Source: an uncultured Muribaculaceae bacterium (GTDB taxonomy: Bacteria; Bacteroidota; Bacteroidia; Bacteroidales; Muribaculaceae). From it: a DNA stretch of 33,307 bases. The notes beneath the pieces are model-generated. The model saw nothing but the letters and a program-made list of their open reading frames with translations, was not told the DNA's origin and searched no databases. Below, one piece after another: positions 31,588-33,307 of this stretch. Position 1 is the first letter of the stretch. Each line of letters opens with the position of its first letter. The stretch covers positions 1-33,307 of the forward strand of contig CAJUSN010000008.1 in NCBI GenBank assembly GCA_910589095.1. Reading direction: 5' to 3'. Made by a program: the position numbers and the translations under genes.

Positions 31588-32010
31588 ATGATAGAATACA
31601 ATATGAGGAAAATTTCATCTTTATTAGAAGATTTGATCAAAGGATCTGTGTGCAGCTATTATTGGTGGGTAGAGGAAGAATATGATGAACATCATGCAAA
31701 GGAGAAACTGTCTTGGTGTTTCGGTTGTGATGTAGCTCTGTGGTTTTGCTTTTTTATTATGCTACTGGTTCGACATTTAGGCATTTCAAATTTCCTACCG
31801 TTAATGATCGTAGCTTTGGTTATTGCCTGCGCTTCCACATTTCTGTTTAAAACCTTGTTTTTCAAGTCTTGTAGGTACCTTAATGTAATTGATGAAGTCT
31901 ATAGAGATAAATATGACAATACTAAATATCGTTTTCTCTCATTTCTTTTCATAGTTCATCCAGTTTTTATCATTGTAGGTTATTGCCTCATTTTCTGCGC
32001 GAAATGGTAA
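31588..32010 (+). CDS. Small membrane protein of unknown function
   Basis: 140 residues from the ATG at 31588; a start at 31603 (MRKIS) is equally possible. It has a cytoplasmic-type N-terminal segment rich in charged and aromatic residues (YYWWVEEEYDEHHAKEK), then membrane spans at about 45-62, 66-85 and 118-137. It is AT-richer than the window average, as is all DNA from here to the right edge. I recognise no family. The neighbours are the duplicated unknown genes downstream, same strand but 190 bases apart. Confidence 0.6.
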   Translation: MIEYNMRKISSLLEDLIKGSVCSYYWWVEEEYDEHHAKEKLSWCFGCDVALWFCFFIMLLVRHLGISNFLPLMIVALVIACASTFLFKTLFFKSCRYLNVIDEVYRDKYDNTKYRFLSFLFIVHPVFIIVGYCLIFCAKW

Positions 32011-32197
32011 GGGATGATAGCTTTTATTAATCGTTGATAGTAAAAATGAGATAAATGAAGGTGGCGTGTTTTTATAAGGAATTAGATGTCAGGGCCGTAC
32101 ATAGCAGGGCGCTATCCCAGCGTGTGAATGAAATATTTAGGGTGAAATATAACAAGGCTATCAATGCTGTTACCATTCTAAACCCCATCCTACAACA

Positions 32198-32806
32198 ATG
32201 AAACGAATTCTAATTTACATCATAGCATTATTGGTAAGTGCGGGAGTGGTCTATACTTGTTCCCGTGTACCGGGCTGCCGTACGGCCGAAGATGGTAAGT
32301 GGCGTGATGTCTATTTCTTGAAAGATCTGAATATATATGTCATGGTAGATGCATCCGACACAATTAAGCGGGTTTATTTCAGCAATACTGATTCAGGGTT
32401 TAACGATTACGTAGGACATAAATATGCAGAGTGCAGCTATATTCAATATTATTTCCCTGGAGGTGATACAATTGTTATAACTGACATTAACAATGAAATA
32501 AAGGAATTGGAAGCCCAAAACTTCCAGATCAATCACGTAAAGGGAACAATAGGGCCAATATGGAAGCAGAGTAACGGTGTAGTAATTAAAGGAGAAGTTT
32601 TAAGCGACTCCTCAATTTTTAGCAAACCTCACTATACCCTGACCGTATCAGCAGAGCTAAGCAATGAAATCTGCCTGTGGAACCTCGATGATTCATTAAT
32701 ATATAGTTCAACTGACTCTCTTCACTCTGGACGTCACGGGGCCATGGATGCAATTATTGATCTTTTTGGCACGATTAAGCTCCCAGAGAATATAGATGGA
32801 TGGTAA
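32198..32806 (+). CDS. Exported protein of unknown function, tandem copy 1
   Basis: 202 residues. An N-terminal hydrophobic segment (MKRILIYIIALLVSAGVVYTC) is a signal peptide or membrane anchor; VVYTC is not a good lipobox, so lipidation at Cys21 is doubtful. The rest is a soluble, beta-rich domain with KWRDVYFLKDLNIYVMVDASD, YIQYYFPGGDTIVITDI and a C-terminal helical piece (GAMDAIIDLFGTIKLPEN). No family recognised. A close relative follows at 33014. No promoter is evident in the 190-base AT-rich gap upstream. Confidence 0.65.
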   Translation: MKRILIYIIALLVSAGVVYTCSRVPGCRTAEDGKWRDVYFLKDLNIYVMVDASDTIKRVYFSNTDSGFNDYVGHKYAECSYIQYYFPGGDTIVITDINNEIKELEAQNFQINHVKGTIGPIWKQSNGVVIKGEVLSDSSIFSKPHYTLTVSAELSNEICLWNLDDSLIYSSTDSLHSGRHGAMDAIIDLFGTIKLPENIDGW

Positions 32807-33013
32807 ATTCGTAACATACTGGCAAATCCTACGATTCATTTCAATCTTCCCATACTTTAAAATGGACGGAAGAAGGTATTTCCACAGTTAACGCAGAGTT
32901 GTATGGTTGGAAATTAGGTTATAGTAGGCCATCAATTGTGAAAATGATATATTTAGGGCAAAGTATATCGATGCTATCAATATTTCTTCCATTCTAAAAC
33001 CCATCCTACAACA

Positions 33014-33307
33014 ATGAAACGAATTCTAATTTACATCATAGCCTTATTGGTAAGTGCGGGAGCGGTCTATACATGTTCCCGTGTACCAGGCTGCCGTACA
33101 ACCGATGATGGTAAGTGGCGTGACACTTTCTTTCTGAAAGAACTGAATCTCTATGTGATGGTGGATGGCTCAGATACTCTACGACGCGTATATTTCGGCA
33201 AAAATGATTCCGTGTTCTCTGATCACATCGGATATCGTTATTCCAACCATTTCTATATTCAATATTATTTCCCGGGGGGAGATTCGATAGTTATAACTGA
33301 CATTTAC
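33014..33307 (+). CDS. Exported protein of unknown function, tandem copy 2 (3' truncated by window)
   Basis: The first 98 codons of a paralogue of the gene at 32198, open to the last base. The signal segment is almost identical (MKRILIYIIALLVSAGAVYTC, then SRVPGCRT). The following residues (GKWRDTFFLKELNLYVMVDGSD, then RRVYFGKNDS, YIQYYFPGGDSIVITDI) keep the same framework with many substitutions at the presumed surface positions. The rest lies beyond the window. Function unknown; diversification after duplication is the main clue. Confidence 0.65.
   Translation, partial: MKRILIYIIALLVSAGAVYTCSRVPGCRTTDDGKWRDTFFLKELNLYVMVDGSDTLRRVYFGKNDSVFSDHIGYRYSNHFYIQYYFPGGDSIVITDIY

Larger units (their letters stand above)
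32133..33307 (+). repeat. Tandem duplication with an 816-bp unit (second copy cut by the window edge)
   Basis: The region starting with ATATTTAGGG at 32133 recurs at 32949; the two downstream ATGs at 32198 and 33014 are likewise 816 bp apart. Similarity is very high from about 40 bases before each ATG through the first ~30 codons (CATCCTACAACAATG and following are identical) and falls off inside the genes, showing an older duplication with diverging coding sequence. Confidence 0.85.

Noticed and set aside
31360..31685. Two ~60-residue frames (31360-31542 and 31494-31685) near the orphan terminator
   Set aside because: They cross the strong terminator at 31446-31493 or overlap the membrane protein gene and show no protein-like features.

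Overview
The window looks like chromosomal DNA of a Bacteroidota (order Bacteroidales), plausibly a gut Muribaculaceae or Prevotellaceae relative. The evidence is promoter sequences of the TTTG-N19/20-TAnnTTTG type, Bacteroidales-style lipoproteins with acidic residues after the lipobox Cys, a CarboxypepD-reg/TonB receptor paired with a lipoprotein, FISUMP-like and GLUG surface proteins, and an M6 protease with a Bacteroidales-type C-terminus. The family assignment is inference; no rRNA, tRNA or CRISPR array was seen.

Layout. 1-456 is the 3' end of a FISUMP-like surface protein. 556-1641 (minus) is a DUF5009/HGSNAT-like membrane acyltransferase. 1903-10445 holds two large exported proteins, an M6 metalloprotease and a 2055-residue GLUG-repeat protein, closed by a strong terminator. 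10728-14992 is the most interesting region: a promoter, a long structured leader ending in a terminator-like hairpin, then a tight operon. The operon encodes a Tat-signal lipoprotein precursor with CX3 cysteine repeats, a radical SAM/SPASM enzyme, a second maturase with SPASM-like cysteines but no radical SAM cluster motif, a small accessory protein, TatA and TatC. A lipocalin-like lipoprotein and a secreted cysteine-rich zinc-finger-like protein follow (15067-16258), closed by another terminator.

16376-20395 (minus) is housekeeping: a WalJ/YycJ-like metallo-beta-lactamase-fold protein, an RsmI-like methyltransferase and transketolase. 20564-25820 (plus) holds a tRNA-dihydrouridine synthase, a small outer-membrane barrel, PheT and YebC. 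Two ~190-bp palindromic repeats of one family (22186-22370 and 25923-26115) have 20-bp terminal inverted repeats and inner stems whose paired bases co-vary. 26405-31228 is a TonB-dependent receptor with a long hairpin in its leader plus a partner lipoprotein. 31588-33307 is AT-richer accessory DNA: a small membrane protein and a tandem 816-bp duplication of a gene of unknown function, the second copy cut by the window edge.

The model for the central cassette is: the Cys-rich lipopeptide is made and folded in the cytoplasm, its CX3 cysteines are modified by the radical SAM enzyme with the SPASM-only partner and the small accessory protein, and the finished product is exported by the co-encoded TatA/TatC and lipidated at Cys39. 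The family of CXXX-repeat peptide maturases is known from comparative genomics as I recall it; the product's chemistry and role are, to my knowledge, undescribed.
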